Shown piece by piece: positions 45,025-56,033 of a stretch of DNA of 63,624 nt. The DNA lies in the NCBI GenBank assembly GCA_026260175.1, contig JAKCWW010000108.1:1-63624 (forward strand). The letters are read 5' to 3'. The translations under genes and the position numbers were made by a program. The notes under the pieces are model-generated. The model was given only the letters and a program-made list of their open reading frames with translations, made no database searches and was not told the DNA's origin. Positions within the stretch are counted from its first letter, which is position 1, and the number at the start of each line of letters is the position of its first letter. Origin of the DNA: Reticulitermes lucifugus (lineage: Eukaryota; Arthropoda; Insecta; Blattodea; Rhinotermitidae).

Positions 45025-45389
45025 TAGATAAATTGAGATGCAATTTAAAAACATTCTGCTAAACGTGACAAATTGTTATAACTTCTGTTAATGAAACATA
45101 TCAAACTGGTTAATCTAATTATTTTGAGTAACGTTGCAAACATTTGTAGAACTGAATGAGGTAAACATTCTTCAGTACACAAACCATAAGGTGACTATTA
45201 TTTGACAGAAAAAACAAAAAAAATGTAAATTTATGGAAATGATTAATGAATCCATCAAATACTGGACACTTGCAAATCAGTTAAAATGACCAATTGTTCA
45301 TAAATATCGTGTGTTAATTGTATATCATATACACAACATCAAGATCAACTAATCAAATAATTTCAGCTTTAATTTAATACAGGGTGATT

Positions 45390-45895
45390 TAAAAGCCCAT
45401 GTGTTCCTGCAAGAACTGGTGTTGTAAGAGGAAAGCTTTTGAACGGCCCTTGTACAAAAGTCATAGGTGGTGCACAGAACGTCTGTGACGTGGCTATACG
45501 ACCGGAATCACTACCACTTGTGACCTGTTGACAATAAGTATGTACATACAGTATAGCAGTGACCAGATAGATCAGTTGAACTCCCTAGCACTGTACATAG
45601 CTGCAGTCGGCACGGCGTGATCTCTGCTAGGCTGACCTAGCAAGAGCCAGGCAGTGATGTACCTATTTCAAAAACATATTTTCTCTTTGGAGGTACATTC
45701 ATATATTCACTCACTGAGGACGTTTTTGAAACGGGCAGAAAACGCATGGTGGTACGTCAGCATTGCTTCCCCTCTCACCTGTTTGCCTCTTCGCCACACG
45801 CAGACAGCTAGATAGTAATCTGCTTACCACCACAGGTAGTTTCACAAAGACAGATGTATTTCTGTTCTTGCAGGTACATTCGTATTCATGCATAA
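45390..45895. other. Possible DNA-transposon remnant beginning TACAGGGTGATTT
   Basis: TACAGGGTGATTTAAAAGCC resembles the end of several insect DNA transposons. GTTCCTGCAAGAACTGG near the left is weakly complementary to CTGTTCTTGCAGG at 45863-45875. GGTACATTCATATATTCA (45692) and GGTACATTCGTATTCATG (45874) form a direct repeat. No clear inverted ends or target duplication. Confidence 0.3.
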
Positions 45896-45899
45896 ATAC

Positions 45900-47567
45900 A
45901 CAGTTCCACTAAATCATACATGTTGCAATAAACGAAGTTAAGGTGATGTGAATATAATAAAACAATCAGAAAATAAGTTTACATGGCGTATAATTTCGTA
46001 ACTAAACAACCTTGGAATATAAAAGCAAAATATTGGTTGCTACAAATATAAATATGATGGCAGGGTGGAACAAATTTCGACATAATGATTCGTAATAACG
46101 GACACGGATTTCTGTCAAGAGGAAAGAGAAAATCTCACACCACGATAGGATAAATGTCTTACTTGTGGTGGTAACTGTGCAGAAAAGTAATGGGATAGCT
46201 GTACAATTAAACTGCAGCTGTTCTTATTAGAGTCTAAAATAAAGAATAAAAAATTTGCATGTAAACTTTGGTTCTGACAGAACAGCGTACGTTAAATACT
46301 GACGTACATAAAAGAAAATTCCTTCTTATTCACTTCATAAACGTGAGCCATGTGGTTTGCCCTCTTCACGTGTAATTATATAAAGATTTTTTAACTGTCG
46401 TGGTTCAAATAACTCGTTTTCGAGAACCATAAAATTACTTCCCTAAACAAGTTTTGTTTCAGGTTACCCTTTTCGTCATACAAAATTTACACTAAGGCCA
46501 CCTTTAAATTCTAAATTCTAAGTTATCAGAGACGACTGCTTCTGTGATCAGAACAGTGTATCCACTTTGCACGATCACTCACCCCACCTACAACGCCAGC
46601 TTCCATTTTACAGACTTCACTAAGTTCTTGCTCTAATTTTCTCTTAAGCATTTCACAAACTAAAGCTCCCCAGCTTTTCCACCCGACTTCGTTCGGTGTT
46701 TTAGTAAGAATCTTACACACACACGAAAATTCCCTTGCTCTCTTAGAAGACTTAATATCCAGACAGTTGTTTTCATATTACAAGGTTTTCCGCGTCCTTC
46801 CTCCAAGTCGTGGAAACTTTACAGCGGTGAAACTGAGGATGACGGGAGGAAGGAATAAAGACTGGCGGTAGGAGGGTACAGTGCAGGCATCTCCGAAAAT
46901 TGCTGTCAGCTAGGGGATTACTACTGAATCCCCGCACTTGATGTTGTGTTGTTTCTAAGTCAACAATTGAATATGTAAATGCAAATATAAGAAAATCATT
47001 TACTATTCAAACCGTTTGAAGAACATGCCTATTAAAATATTCTTATAAATTACTTTCAGAGTAACAATCTATCTGGCACTTGCTGCAAAGTATTCATTAT
47101 GACGCTTCAATGAATCACATCTTAGAAACAAAAATGTAATCGTTTCCTTCTCCTCGCTTGAAAGACACGGTTGCAATTTTCACGCATAATATAAATGTGA
47201 AGTACGCACACAGAGATTTGAACAAAACAGTTCAGAATGGTTTGTTTATATTTCGAAACGTCAACGAACTAAATCCCAACTTTAATTATGAAAGTACAGT
47301 TCATACACAAATTAAGCCCCGGTGCATTACTCTCATTTCGTACTTATGACTTTCAAAAACAAATTACCTTTCATCACTCGTAAACTCCGAAGGAATTAAG
47401 AAGTCCCGTAATAAAGCACCAAATCACAGAAATCGGTGATCCAATTGCTAGCGCTTTTACTTCCTCAAGGTGCGCCGTCTTGACCTGTATTCATTGCCAC
47501 AAAATGAAAGCAGATGTATCAGGACAGTAGGCATGAGAATAAAACTGTTGCCCTTCGTACCTCACGA
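45900..47567. other. No gene established; one exon-like minus frame
   Basis: The minus frame at 46526-46720 contains 'KRKLEQELSEVCKMEAG' and is followed by GGGGTGAGTGA, a donor-like sequence. No domain is recognised; see findings. Confidence 0.35.
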
Positions 47568-47725
47568 GGAGCCCAGGCCAATATAGTGACTGAGCTATGG
47601 GCTGGCCAACCGAGAAATCACGGTTCAATTCCCGATACAAACAAAAGTTTCTCTTTCCAAAGTGTCCAGACCGACTCAGGGACCCGTGCTGTGCAAACGA
47701 ACAAATTTGCCTTCACCTTCTTAGA
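47568..47725 (+). repeat. tRNA-derived SINE, family A (diverged)
   Basis: ATAGTGACTGAGCTATGGGC (A-box side), ACGGTTCAATTCCCG (B box), GTGTCCAGACCGACTCAGGG, and a tail with TTTGCCTTCACC. Confidence 0.75.
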
Positions 47726-47758
47726 CTTCCTTTATCCCACGTGAATGTTCATACTGCG

Positions 47759-47862
47759 TTTGCTGCGAGGTAGCTTCTTCATGTCACCATATCCCAACGT
47801 TTCATGGTGCATTTGCTGCGAGGTAGCTTCTTCACGTCACCATATGCTAACGTTTTTGCTTT
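47759..47862. repeat. Tandem duplication, 53-bp unit
   Basis: TTTGCTGCGAGGTAGCTTCT begins at 47759 and again at 47812. The two units differ at a few bases (CATGTCACCATATCCCAACG versus CACGTCACCATATGCTAACG). Confidence 0.9.
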
Positions 47863-48490
47863 CGGAAACACCAGCTTTGTAAGATGTAGAGATTCAAGTT
47901 TCTGGGGAAGTATAACATGCCAGAAGATTTCAGTAACACCAGCTGTGACAACCTCAAATTTCGCGACGTGAGATTTGTGTCGGATTTATTTCTTTCAGTC
48001 CTCCATAGTTTCAGTCCGACGACTTCAACATTATAATTCGTTTTCCTCCATACTTTCTACTTTCAGTAACTGCCCCACCCCCACCCAATTACCAAGAACG
48101 AAATAGTAGGAAGAGGATTTAGGGCAGGTTGACCCGCCTAGGACTAAAGACCATCTTTTCATCGGAGGAAAGAAACGTTTATATGTGGCGTTACGCGGAC
48201 TACAGTATTGAGAAGCGTACTGGAAATGAGGACTTCTTACGTAGACACATGTGTTACTAAATCAGTCAGCTAGAAAAAAGGAACGTGTCCATCGTTCAGC
48301 ACTTCTGTAACTCAGTGGAGCTGAGTACTTCTTGAGAAGATACTAGTTCCTCTGCTTGTCAAGAAATTCCCCGTACTGTAAGCAACATTACCGTTTTCAC
48401 AACAGCCAGCCATTGGTCCCTATCCCGACCTAAAACACGCCATCCAAAACTATTTCTTTAAGATTTTTTTTAAGATTATCATCCCAGGTT
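47863..48490. other. No gene recognised
   Basis: Nothing noted. Confidence 0.5.
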
Positions 48491-48493
48491 TTC

Positions 48494-48754
48494 CTAGTTG
48501 TATCTTTCCTTTAGCTTTCCCCACGACTCCGTATGCATGTCTTTCCTCAGCCATAGGGTCATATACCTCACCAATTGCATCCTCCTTGACTTGATCACCC
48601 TACTAATGTCTGGTGAGGAGTACAAATCATGAAGCTCCTCGCTATGCAATTTTCTCCAGTCTCCTGTTACGTCCTCACTCTTAGGCCCAAATATCTTGCC
48701 CCGCACAGTATTCTCGGAGCAGCTCAGACTGTATGCTTTCTTCAATGTGAGCAA
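48494..48754 (-). pseudogene. LINE reverse-transcriptase ORF, C-terminal fragment
   Basis: The minus strand reads 'GKIFGPKSEDVTGDWRKLHS', 'EELHDLYSSPDISRVIKSRR', 'MQLVRYMTLWLRKDMHTESW', ending near 48494. 'IFGPK...VTG.WRKLH.EELHDLYSSP.I.R.IKSRRM' is a well-known insect LINE ORF2 tail, and the copy at 32.5 kb has the same phrases. It stays open for 86 codons, so it is one of the less decayed fragments, but the endonuclease and reverse-transcriptase domains are absent. Confidence 0.8.
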
Positions 48755-48761
48755 CCAACTT

Positions 48762-49023
48762 TCACATCCTCTGGTCTCTCACCGCGGAGGCTCGGGTTCG
48801 ATCCCGGGTCAGTCCATGTGGGATTTGTGGTGGACAAAGTGGCACTGGGACAGGTTTTTCCACGAGGACTGCCAATTTCATTCCATCTGTGCTCCATTAT
48901 TTGGAAAAATGAGAAAACTAATATTGCTCTTCATCTTCATCACAACGGTTGCACAATAAGCCTTCAGGCTGCGGTGCGTCCGTAGCATCTGCTGCGGGGC
49001 TCTTCACCACAAAAATACCTTTA
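48762..49023 (+). repeat. tRNA-derived SINE, family C
   Basis: GGCTCGGGTTCGATCCCGGG (B box) sits just after CTCTCACCGCGGA. The body has GGGATTTGTGGTGGACAAAG and GACAGGTTTTTCCACGAGGA. The 3' end has CCTTCAGGCTGCGGTGCGTC and TACCTTTACATCC. Different body from family A but a similar TTTAC tail. Confidence 0.7.
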
Positions 49024-49117
49024 CATCCACATAAAACGAAAAGCAGCATAGGCCTAGTAATCTGTACATTGTAATCATTGTTTCCATTATTCAATTATGA
49101 CTAATGTGTCAAGAAAT

Positions 49118-49161
<44 letters not shown>

Positions 49162-50015
49162 ACAACTTATAATGTAAGTTCGATAAATCTTAGACCTTAC
49201 GCAAAATATAACTGAGGCACCTAATGTGAATTATATTTGCTGCGGGACTCAAAACTGAAAAGTGAATTTTTCCATGAGCAAATTCTCCAACCTGGAACTC
49301 TAAAGATAAATGCTTGCTAATGCCGGGAACTTATAGCACCATAATACGACTTCTCCTAAATACCCTCATTTTGAATTTAAAATGCGAGTTGCTATACTGA
49401 TGTGCAAAATCGGATCTGTACCAAGTTTTTACTGCACCAGAGTGTTGTTAGTAACAGTAAAAGGGGGCGGGAGAGGGGGAGTCACTAATGGAAATTGTTT
49501 GAGCAGAAGCATGCCTTCTGAAACTTTTCCTCGAGCCTTCACTTTGCCGGAGTTAATAGCTTGCATCGGCGCTACTGCTGCCTGATGGAGCCAGACGCGA
49601 AGCAACTTTTCTAACATTTTCTCCTTCAACCTTCTAGACCCCTTTTGTTCTTGTTATTCATCTCCTTTTCCCCTTCCCCATATCCTCCATAATCCTCCCT
49701 TCATCATGGTTGTCGAAAGAAGGGAGAACGTAACTCATCACTGTGCCTCTTACAATTTTTCTTCTATTCATATCTGCGCGTTTTTAATACTGTGACTTCG
49801 AGAGAAAAAAATAACCAAACTTTGAAATCTGTTGGCAATCATAAAGTTGAGTAATATCCTTTCTTGAGCTAAATTCAGCCTTTCCTTTCTGCTTTAACAT
49901 AACGCTTTAGTAGTCTTGAACCCAAGAGGCGACGTGAAACAACGAGAAAGAGAATATGAATTCTGACAGTTTGCAGAGTATTCCTCAAAATGTATACGCA
50001 TTTCCTTCACTTGGA
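49024..50015. other. No gene; TA microsatellite
   Basis: (TA)n at about 49123-49157. Otherwise unremarkable. Confidence 0.55.
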
Positions 50016-50098
50016 TGGAGGAAAATCTCTTTCCTCACCCAGGATTCGAACTCCGGATCTTCTAGCTCGTAGCCTAATCACTATACCGAATACACGTA
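50016..50098 (-). repeat. tRNA-derived SINE, family A (head only)
   Basis: CCCAGGATTCGAACTCCGG (B box), TCTAGCTCGTAGCCTAATC and ACTATACCGAATAC (A-box side), inverted. Confidence 0.75.
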
Positions 50099-51117
50099 TT
50101 AACTGAAGGGTTACTTGTGGAAACAGTCGCCAAAAATAGGAACTGTCAAATTTTACCGTCAAAATTTCAAATTGCCTTGTACTACAGTGGTTGTACATAA
50201 AAGAAGAATTGGTTCTGTAAGGGAAATTAGCTTCAGGGGATGACATCAGCTGTTTCGTTAATTAATTTAGCTTTGGTTCGTTTAAGACATTTTCCGACTG
50301 TACGAAAAAAAATACACTTTTCCTACTGAAATTCTTAAAATGATAGACCTAGGATTTATATGTTTATCGAACTCTAGATTTAATAACGTGTTATTTTTAT
50401 AAATTTTTTAGGTGAAATGTGACATGAATGGTAGTAAAGAGGGAGTTGAATGGAAGCGTTCACGTCATATTGCATTTGCATGGCTAAACTAGCTTCAATA
50501 GACTAAGGACAGCAAAGACAGTTCGTCCATAATGGAAGGACGTGAAGAAGTAGAAAGTTTCACATGCGTTGGTCACTGAGATAGCCCAAGAATCCTAAGG
50601 GAAACTAACAGAGAGAGAGAGAGCTCTTCGTTTATTTTTTGTCAGCTTGTGGAAATAATAGGCCAAATTATGGCGAAATTTAATCAGTTCGGCTTCTTAA
50701 TTAAAACAGAAGATTTTTTAATCATTTAATTTCTATACTAACTAATTTTGCTCATTTTAAAGTTTTACTTTTATTAAGCAATTAAAACTCTTTGGTTCTG
50801 ATAGCCCTTTAATGGCCTTTCGGATAATAGAAGACGGGGAAACTTTTAGAGTACAGGACTGACAGTAGTTGCTCACTGATGGTGGTCCAGATAAAGCCTG
50901 GCCCGGAAGTCGTGTGTGCTTGAGACGTGACCTCTGCTGGCAACGCGCGGCTTATTTACTGGAGGTATTGACTTACTACACCCGCATCGTCAGAAAAAAA
51001 AAAGTCACATGAAATCTGGTATACGATCACAAAACCTTTGTAATATGTTTACAGTGTACGGAAGTTTGTTAAGTTGACTGATCGCATATTTCAGAGACTG
51101 AAACATTAGGAAAAAAA
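50099..51117. other. No gene recognised
   Basis: Short GA run at 50612-50622. Nothing else. Confidence 0.5.
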
Positions 51118-51403
51118 GGGTAAAGGTAAAGTTGCTTTGTGCATGTCATTAAGAGATATATAAGGAGTAAAGGCATATCGCCACTCATTCTTAACCTCGG
51201 TATAGATAGAGGCGAGTGGTCAACTTCAGGCCCCGGCTGCTTTATCCTGGGAAAACAACTAACGGCACCCCGGCTGAGTGGGCCCCAGAGCCAGGGTGGA
51301 TGTTTTGAAGAAGACAAAAAATCTATTGTCCCTATCGGGAATCAAATCCCAGATCGTCCAGCTTACAGCCTAGTCACTATATAGACTACGATATTCCGGC
51401 TCT
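51118..51403 (-). repeat. tRNA-derived SINE, family A (full length)
   Basis: Inverted copy starting with the tail complement GGGTAAAGGTAAAG, then TTCTTAACCTCGG, GAGGCGAGTGGTCAAC, GGGAATCAAATCCCAG (B box) and TAGTCACTATATAGACTACG (A-box end). Confidence 0.85.
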
Positions 51404-52045
51404 TATGACTGCAAAAATATTTGAGGTTCTACATGAACTGAAATCTCAACACTAAGAACGTGTATTTTAAAATCATTCTTCAGAAATACATAACAGAACA
51501 ACACGCTACAGACCCTTTCAATCCACAGTATGGCGCATCATCTGGTTGCATGTGGAGTAGATTTTTACACATTTTGAGCGGATCTGCAAATATAAGGAAG
51601 AAGTACTTTCTAACAGCCGACAAGGGGTGTGTTCGGCTAACAACATCTTACCCTAAAAGCCAGGAAGTTAATGCTCTCGGATTTGGCATAAAAAATCTTA
51701 CTTGTTAGTCTGAAAATCTGAAGAGAACATAGTAGGTAAGAGATCTTGCAACATATAGGCAGATTATATTAAAATGGACCTTACAAAAATGTGGTGTGAC
51801 AAAATAAACTGCATTCATGCATTTCGGGATAGCGACGATCGGCTGTTTCTCGTGAACAGGGGATTGAAACTTTGGGTTCCATAAAAGCCACGTAATTTGT
51901 TGACCATCTGGGCGACTGTATGGATGTATTTCTTCTTGCTTTGTTTTTGGGCGCCTTCTACAGCCCAGGCTGCGTAATTCTACTAAGCACTGAACTGGAA
52001 ATGGTTTGGACGGAAGCGGTTGTGGCCCCATTTGAGGTCACATCT
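51404..52045. other. No gene recognised
   Basis: Two opposite frames of 82 and 108 codons (51460-51708, 51705-52031) have no domain. Confidence 0.45.
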
Positions 52046-52180
52046 CGTACTTTGTCTGCGGGGATTTATGAAAACCACGAGAAACTTCGGTGAGGACAGC
52101 CGGTTTCCGAACCGAGATTTGAACCCAGGAGTGCCCGAATACGAAGTAGGAATGCCATCCACTCGACAGCGACATTCGGC
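52046..52180 (-). repeat. tRNA-derived SINE, family D
   Basis: On the minus strand GGCCGAATGTCGCTGTCGAG (A-box side), GGCACTCCTGGGTTCAAATC (B box), then CGGTTCGGAAACCGG. Related to 26.9 kb. Confidence 0.6.
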
Positions 52181-53467
52181 CTCTTTACTTAGTCACGACC
52201 TCCGTAAAGGTCCAGTTCTCATGTTACTCTGAACCACGGAGATTAAATTAAGCCACAGCCCGATCGGATGTGTGTCATTAACTCCAGTTGATATAGGCAA
52301 ACGAATCGTGTAGCATTGCAACTATCAGGTGAAGCTTCGTCTAACTTTCTGTCAATCGGCCATCATGCCATAAAACACAATAATCCTTTAAAGTGCGTGT
52401 CGCTTGTTTGTGCCAAGGGTCTCCGAGTTCTGTGCAAGACACAAAGGCATCATGCAATTACTGCTAATAAAGGCAACTATATACTTGGAACAGAGCCATT
52501 CATGAGACGCTAATAGTTGCTCAACTAGTCAGGATATTCCCCACCTTTTATGCAACCCAACGATACATAACCGTGTTGAAAAGAACCTACCACAGGTTCC
52601 TAACCTGTTCCAGACGAATCCAGTCCACACCGCCATTACCTGCTTCTTGAAGATTTTGATGTTATCCTCTCACCTACGCCTATACTCAGGTGAAGGAAAG
52701 AATGTACATTTAATCAGCCCACCTATTCTACCACGCTACCTGTATTGGGCATCTCTCCTCCGTCACGCCAAAAACGAAACTAGAGAGTGAATACAAGTTA
52801 CATCTGGTGGATAATTGGCCTAGACAAGCATGGGTGGTTTTCTGCCAGATAGATGGGTGCGGGAGAATCTGTGTTCGTCCTGTTCCTTACCCGGGTAACA
52901 TTCTCACAAGTGGTAGCTTCCCTTCCTGTCTTTTGACTGCATTTGTATAAATTTCTCACCCTTGCTCTACTTGATATCTGCCGCGCTGATTTCATCCGTG
53001 TTGACTTGTTCACGCTAATAACACTGGAGGAACAGTCCGCACAAGTCCGAGGTATTCTGGATATGCAGACAGACTAATAAACCAGTACATACAGGTCACA
53101 GTTTAAGAATGGCCTGTCCTTTGCAATCTGTCATGGCTCTCATTTCTTTTTCCCCAAAACCAAAGACGAAAGAGCACAAATTTTAAAAGTGTGTGCCGGA
53201 GATAAGACTGTAATATGGCGCTTTTCTTTTTGTGGCTGTAGATTACTGCAGAATTATCGTGTCTATTTTTAAGAATGTCATAACTTCCGCCAGTAACATA
53301 CAGATGAAGGAAACTGACCCCGTGACATGTTATCTATGTAAATACGCCATTATTTATTATGAAATTACTGTATTATACACAATGCAGCACAAGAGATGTT
53401 TCTCTCTTTAAAATGTCCACACCAGCTCGGAGGCCACTGAGTCTACAAACCAATGAGCACGGGAGCG
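52181..53467. other. No gene recognised
   Basis: Nothing noted. Confidence 0.5.
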
Positions 53468-53606
53468 CTTTCGCCGGGGGTAAAGCAGCAAAAACGTAAA
53501 GCTAACCACTCACTTCCATCTAGTGCAGAGGTTAAGAATAGGTGGAGCAATATCTCCACTCCATATGCCTTCATGGCGCGCACAGTAACAACTCCACATC
53601 TTCTTC
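53468..53606 (+). repeat. tRNA-derived SINE, family A (3' part)
   Basis: TTCGCCGGGGGTAAAGC, CACTTCCATCTAGTGCAGAG, GGAGCAATATCTCCACTCC and ATGCCTTCATGGCGCGCACA: the 3' body only, abutting the LINE fragment that follows. Confidence 0.7.
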
Positions 53607-53822
53607 TTTATTTGCATAGGTCCCTATAGTTTAACCAGTGCTTCCATTGCAATGATAGCCCATGTAGATCCGTCTTCTGCTTTCTTCCTTCATCTCTTCA
53701 CACCCATCGACTTCATATCATTCTCATCACAGTCTAGCCACCTTAATTTTGGTCTTCCTATTTTTCTTCTTCAGTTTGGTTTCCGAAGAAATGCTTTCTT
53801 TACGGTTCTATCATCAACAACT
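53607..53822 (-). pseudogene. LINE reverse-transcriptase ORF, C-terminal fragment (WAGHLVRM family)
   Basis: Inverted second copy of the family at 13.6 kb. The antisense strand gives 'SAFFLHLFTPIDFISFSSQS' here against 'SAFFLHILKPIDIISFSAQS' there, and 'SHLNFGLPIFLLQFGFRRNA' against 'SYLNFGLLAFLLTSGFPRNT'. In the coding sense this is the 'GRPRLRWLDC...ND...MGV..W...A.D' tail followed by 'IIALEALVKL'. The TTCTTCTTTATTTGCATAGG end matches the GAA-rich 3' end of the LINE. No catalytic region. Confidence 0.75.
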
Positions 53823-54118
53823 CTACACATCTATCAGTATTTACAGGATTGTCTTATTTTCACTCGTGAAGAACTCATTGTCTGCGTATAGTTTCTATAC
53901 AAGTTAAATTTGTCGAGCATGGTCTCAAGGTTTCGCACCGTCGCCACATTCATAACTATTAACTTAAAACAATTAAGTTGGAGATATATGTATGGATTAT
54001 CTATGTACGAAATTTTACGTGACAAGCGCAACTCGTTTATTAGTTTCCGCAACGGGATTGGTGGATCAGAAAATTTCTGCACGGCCATCAGATTGTCCTT
54101 TGACATTTTACAAACATA

Positions 54119-54397
54119 CAGGGCCGAACTAAGAGGCGGGCAAGTCGGGCAGCTGCCCGGGGCGCCAACCTATAAGGGGCACTAACACGACACTGGAACA
54201 ATCGGAAATCTGGTGCTAATAAACTCAGATTTCCACACGCGAATGCATTTCATTGAAAATTATCCGCTATTGGGGCACGCGCCCTCAAAAAAGTTCACCA
54301 GCCCTGTCCTAGTCCAAAAAGTTTAAAGAATATCAGTTTTACGGAGCGACAAATTATTAGCCTGCCCGGGGCGCCCATATATCTCGGGTCAGCCCTG
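54119..54397. mobile_element. hAT-like MITE, family 1 (279 bp)
   Basis: Left end CAGGGCCGAACTAAGAGGCG; right end CCCATATATCTCGGGTCAGC then CCTG, whose complement begins CAGGGCTGACCCGAG. Both subterminal regions carry GCCCGGGGCGCC. Flanks CAAACATA (54111-54118) and GAAGCATA (54398-54405) match at six of eight positions, as a decayed 8-bp hAT target duplication would. Confidence 0.85.
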
Positions 54398-54825
54398 GAA
54401 GCATATCACATTAAATAATCCTCTAAAATGTTATTACGCATCACTTCAGGATCCGGAATATATGGCGTTAATGTCGCTTCAGTTTCACAAGTTCGCGCAT
54501 AATCCATATTGTTATTACTGATTATAGGAAATTAGAAAGTACAGCGTTTGAGATTCTCCAGTAACATAATGTTCATACCAAGTTTCGTTAAAATCAGTCC
54601 ATTGATTAGGAAGTTTAAATATGGACGCACGTATTCACACACAGCAAGGTGCTCTCAAAAGCATACTGTTTTCCGTTTAAAGAAGAAAAACATATAAACG
54701 CCTACGCAGCTTCGCCCCTGGCTCAACACAATAGAACGTGTACCCTTCCTCAGTCAGTTTATCTTCCTTTAGTCCACAAATTCTTCTAGCTGCATTAATT
54801 TTAAACACTAATGATCAGTAAGGAC
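54398..54825. other. No gene; possible dispersed repeat
   Basis: AGTTTCGTTAAAATCAGTCC and CGCAGCTTCGCCCCTGGC recall widespread insect repeats, but boundaries are not visible. Confidence 0.35.
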
Positions 54826-55085
54826 AGATACCGGTGACCGCGCGGTCTAAGGCGTAGGTCAACGGCCGTTCGCTTGCTGAGATTGCGGGTTCGAATCCCA
54901 CCGGTAGCACGGATGTCTGTCTCTTCTGAATTTTGTGTGTTGTTAGGTAGAGGTCTCTGCGAAGGGCCGATACCTCGTCCAGAGGAGTCCTACCGAGTGT
55001 GGTGTGCCTGAGTGTGATCTCTAAACCTCATAAGGTGGCTTAGGCCCGATTAGGGCTGTTGCGCCACAAGAAACGAGAGGGGTTA
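54826..55085 (+). repeat. tRNA-derived SINE, family B
   Basis: ACCGCGCGGTCTAAGGCGTA (A-box region), GCGGGTTCGAATCCCACCGG (B box), then a body with GGATGTCTGTCTCTTC, GGGCCGATACCTCGTCCAGA and CCTCATAAGGTGGCTTAGGC. Too long and lacking a 3' stem match to be a functional tRNA gene. Confidence 0.75.
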
Positions 55086-55810
55086 GTAGGCATAACGTAT
55101 CGCCAGCTTTGACACTAAGCACTTCCCATTTCGCCCGCAGTTTATTATGTATTTTTCAATTATTCGTATAATAAACAGACATCATTTCCCTATACAGCAT
55201 AAACCGACGTCTTTCTCATGAAAACACACAGTGTTGTCTCTCGAGTATCAATTGAAGTTATATATGTGTCTTCAGTAGATTGGTTTTATAGTCTTAAATG
55301 GCTTAATTAATAACATACTACGCCTTCTGACTCTGCCATACATAACTTCGTAATATAACTTCGTAATGACAAAGTTTAACAAGCAGAACTGTGCAGTTTT
55401 TAGATAAATAAATGATAACACTTCCTTGGAAAGTTGCCTACCCGAGAAGATAAAAACAGCTACAACTGAAAGCCATTCGCGTTTATTTCGCGATTAACCA
55501 TTTTCATTTCCAATATTTGCTCCGGTTTCATGAATTTTGGACAATTTCAAACGGCTTTTTCACGAGCTGCCATTATTTTGATTTTGCAATATAGCTATCT
55601 TAGATTTGTTTCACGACTCGGGCCACTGCAGTGAGGATGCGTGTGAAACAAAAGTTACGATATTTCTTCAGCTCTTGATACATCCAAACTGTGTATGTAA
55701 TATTGTAAAACTCGGATTTTACCTCCCACAAAACACACCGCATCTCAATTACAAACACCCACTATTCGTCTGAGTACCAAAAACAAAAGCGAATTTTGGA
55801 AACACTAGAA
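55086..55810. other. No gene recognised
   Basis: Nothing noted. Confidence 0.5.
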
Positions 55811-56033
55811 AACGCCATGAAGGCCCTGAAGGTTCTAGATGGCGGTGAGTGTTCAACGTCACGCCCGGTTGCTTTACCCCCGGGAAAGAGATCAGGTACC
55901 CATTGTACAGGAGGCTGGGTGGGCCCCAGGGCCGGACTGGGAGGGTGTCGAAAATCTCGCCCAACCGCTATTCGATCCCCGGACCGTCCAGCCCCTAGCC
56001 AGTCGCTATACCCACTACGCTATCCCGGCCCCT
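55811..56033 (-). repeat. tRNA-derived SINE, family A (well preserved)
   Basis: Inverted: GAAGGTTCTAGATGGCGGTG, TTTACCCCCGGGAAAGAG, CAGGTACCCATTGTACAGGA, CTATTCGATCCCCGGACCGT (B box), CTATACCCACTACGCTATCC (A-box end). Along with 1.8 kb it is closest to an apparent family consensus. Confidence 0.9.

Noticed and set aside
54826-54905. Possible true tRNA gene with GGTTCGAATCC
   Set aside because: A and B boxes are present, but the acceptor stem does not close and the tRNA-like part continues into a SINE body also seen at 37.2 and 38.95 kb.
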